Source: Streptomyces fuscichromogenes (GTDB taxonomy: Bacteria > Actinomycetota > Actinomycetes > Streptomycetales > Streptomycetaceae). From it: DNA of 64,000 nt. Each line of letters begins with the position of its first letter. Position 1 is the stretch's first letter. Location of the stretch: the NCBI RefSeq assembly GCF_014645815.1, contig NZ_BMML01000002.1, positions 449,924 through 513,923 of the forward strand, given 5' to 3'. The notes under the pieces are model-generated. The model worked only from the letters and a program-made list of their open reading frames with translations, was not told the origin of the DNA and made no database searches. The translations under genes were made by a program, and so were the position numbers. This document shows, in pieces, positions 63,901 to 64,000 of the stretch.

Positions 63901-64000
63901 GGCGTGATCGGCATCGACAGCCGCTACCGCCTGGTCGACGGCACCCTGGTCACCCAGCCGAAGTACGCGTTCTGGCTGGAGGGCTACGGCTGGGGCGTGG
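60919..64000 (+). CDS. Tricorn-protease homologue (3' end outside window)
   Basis: Tricorn is a large cytoplasmic serine protease that degrades oligopeptides made by the proteasome, releasing shorter peptides for aminopeptidases. From GTG 60919 (MTQGAATGPRSYLRFPHVHG) the visible 1,027 codons cover two beta-propeller regions (to about 660), a helical/C1 region with the catalytic His in ELGTSHAYV (about 749), a PDZ domain (about 750-860) and the C2 domain with the catalytic Ser in NEFSGSDGD (about 970), close to the Thermoplasma positions. The reading frame is open at the right edge, so only about 50 residues are missing. The start is leaderless (TAGGCT box). Streptomyces has a proteasome, so a partner function is possible. 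Confidence 0.95.
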   Translation, partial: MTQGAATGPRSYLRFPHVHGDLVAFTAEDDVWLAPLDGGRAWRVSADNVPVTLPRISPDGTTVAWTSTRDGAPEIHTAPVDGGSSTRLTHWGSARTQVRGWTADGQVLAITTHGQASLRRSWAHTVPLDGGPSTVLPYGPVGDVAFGPATVLLSAPMGREAAWWKRYRGGTAGKLWIDRGVPDGTDGEGDGGFVRLHAELDGNLEYPCWAGERIAFLSDHEGTGALYSSLADGSDLRRHTPLDGFYARHATSDGSRVVYASAGELWLLDDLEGAEPRRLDIRLGGSRVDRQPYPVNAARWFSHASPDHTARGSAVLVRGGVHWVTHRSGPARALVARPGVRARLPVTFRVDAEEWVTWVTDAEGDDALEFAPATGLEPGATARRIAAGRLGRVLELAVAPDGGRVAVAAHDGRLLLVERETGEVREVDRSEDGDVSGLAFSPDSGWLAWSHPGAGGLCQLRIAHTTDLTVTEATPLRFRDYDPAFTRDGKHLAFLSTRSFDPVYDEHVFDLAFVVGDRPHLITLAAATPSPFGPQRHGRPFETPDKDETPDAEGTPATRIDLEGLADRIVPFPVEAGRYSTLRAAKDGVLWLRHPVRGVLGASRAHPEDPAPKTELERYDLAQQRIEYLSSDADHFEVSGDGKRVLLWADSKLRVVPSDRRASGDEDSDTNITVDLARVRQTVDPAAEWRQMFDETGRIMRDQFWRPDLGGVDWDGVLDRYRPLVDRVATHDDLVDLLWEVQGELGTSHAYVTPRGGHGGGARQGLLGADISRHEDGSWRIDRILPTETSDPGARSPLAAPGVAVRPGDAIVAVAGRPVDPVTGPGPLLVGTAGKAIELTVSPAGGGELRHPVVVPVADEEPLRYHAWVADRRAHVHTASGGRLGYLHVPDMQAPGWAQIHRDLNVEMAREGIVVDVRENRGGHTSQLVVEKLARRIVGWDLPRGMRPHSYPRDAPRGPVVVVANEFSGSDGDIVNAAIKALGIGPVVGTRTWGGVIGIDSRYRLVDGTLVTQPKYAFWLEGYGWGV

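Overview
This window is chromosomal DNA from a high-G+C actinomycete, almost certainly a Streptomyces. Coding regions use G or C at nearly every third position and GTG starts are common. Several genes have a TAnnnT -10 box placed so that transcription would start on the first codon. The gene order (rne-rplU-rpmA-obg, proB-proA, nadD-LCP-like-rsfS, comEA-comEC-holA-rpsT-lepA-hemW-hrcA-dnaJ-rsmE) is typical of the conserved streptomycete core. I see no insertion sequences, prophage or CRISPR arrays.

Layout. 1-4297: the 3' end of RNase E, ribosomal proteins L21 and L27, and the Obg GTPase. 4593-14449: a Tat-exported PhoD-like phosphatase, then a cell-envelope glycopolymer block consisting of a sulfotransferase-like protein, a fused CDP-ribitol-type cytidylyltransferase/dehydrogenase, a TagF/TarL-like polyol-phosphate transferase, a family 2 glycosyltransferase and, divergent to proB, a polysaccharide pyruvyl-transferase-like protein. 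14693-17872: proB, a small conserved gene and proA. 18087-21661: two neighbouring single-pass membrane proteins sharing a short cytoplasmic motif and the same leaderless promoter, an M48 metalloprotease, and two membrane microproteins of about 54 residues. 21731-25397: nadD, an atypical LCP/LytR_C protein, rsfS and a histidine phosphatase.

25503-29996: two identical tRNA-Ala(GGC) genes bracket about 4.3 kb with an XRE/MmyB-type regulator, a divergent MFS exporter, two tiny zinc-finger proteins and a GT87-type membrane glycosyltransferase. 30187-33065: a NuoF-ferredoxin fusion translationally coupled to a ferric-reductase-like haem membrane protein. 33314-36372: leuS behind what looks like a leucine leader-peptide attenuator. 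36523-45325: a membrane-anchored coiled-coil protein, a DegV protein, ComEA, ComEC, arylamine N-acetyltransferase, a YceI protein, a small acidic protein and DNA polymerase III delta. 45551-50070: rpsT, lepA and an acyl-CoA synthetase. 50386-55325: an ATPase-GAF-PP2C signalling protein, hemW, a DUF3097 protein and an MBL-fold hydrolase. 55411-57651: a CIRCE element and hrcA-dnaJ. 57921-64000: nitronate monooxygenase, rsmE, a VOC protein, a secreted protein and most of a tricorn protease.

How the parts fit. Much of the window is translation and growth machinery (RNase E, L21, L27, Obg, RsfS, LeuRS, S20, LepA, RsmE). Interspersed are cell-envelope functions. The points that most merit follow-up are the sulfotransferase/pyruvyltransferase-decorated wall-polymer block, the leuS leader, a pair of mutually exclusive hairpins between the CDP-polyol and polymerase genes, the paired leaderless membrane proteins, and the LCP-like protein that lacks the usual catalytic arginine.
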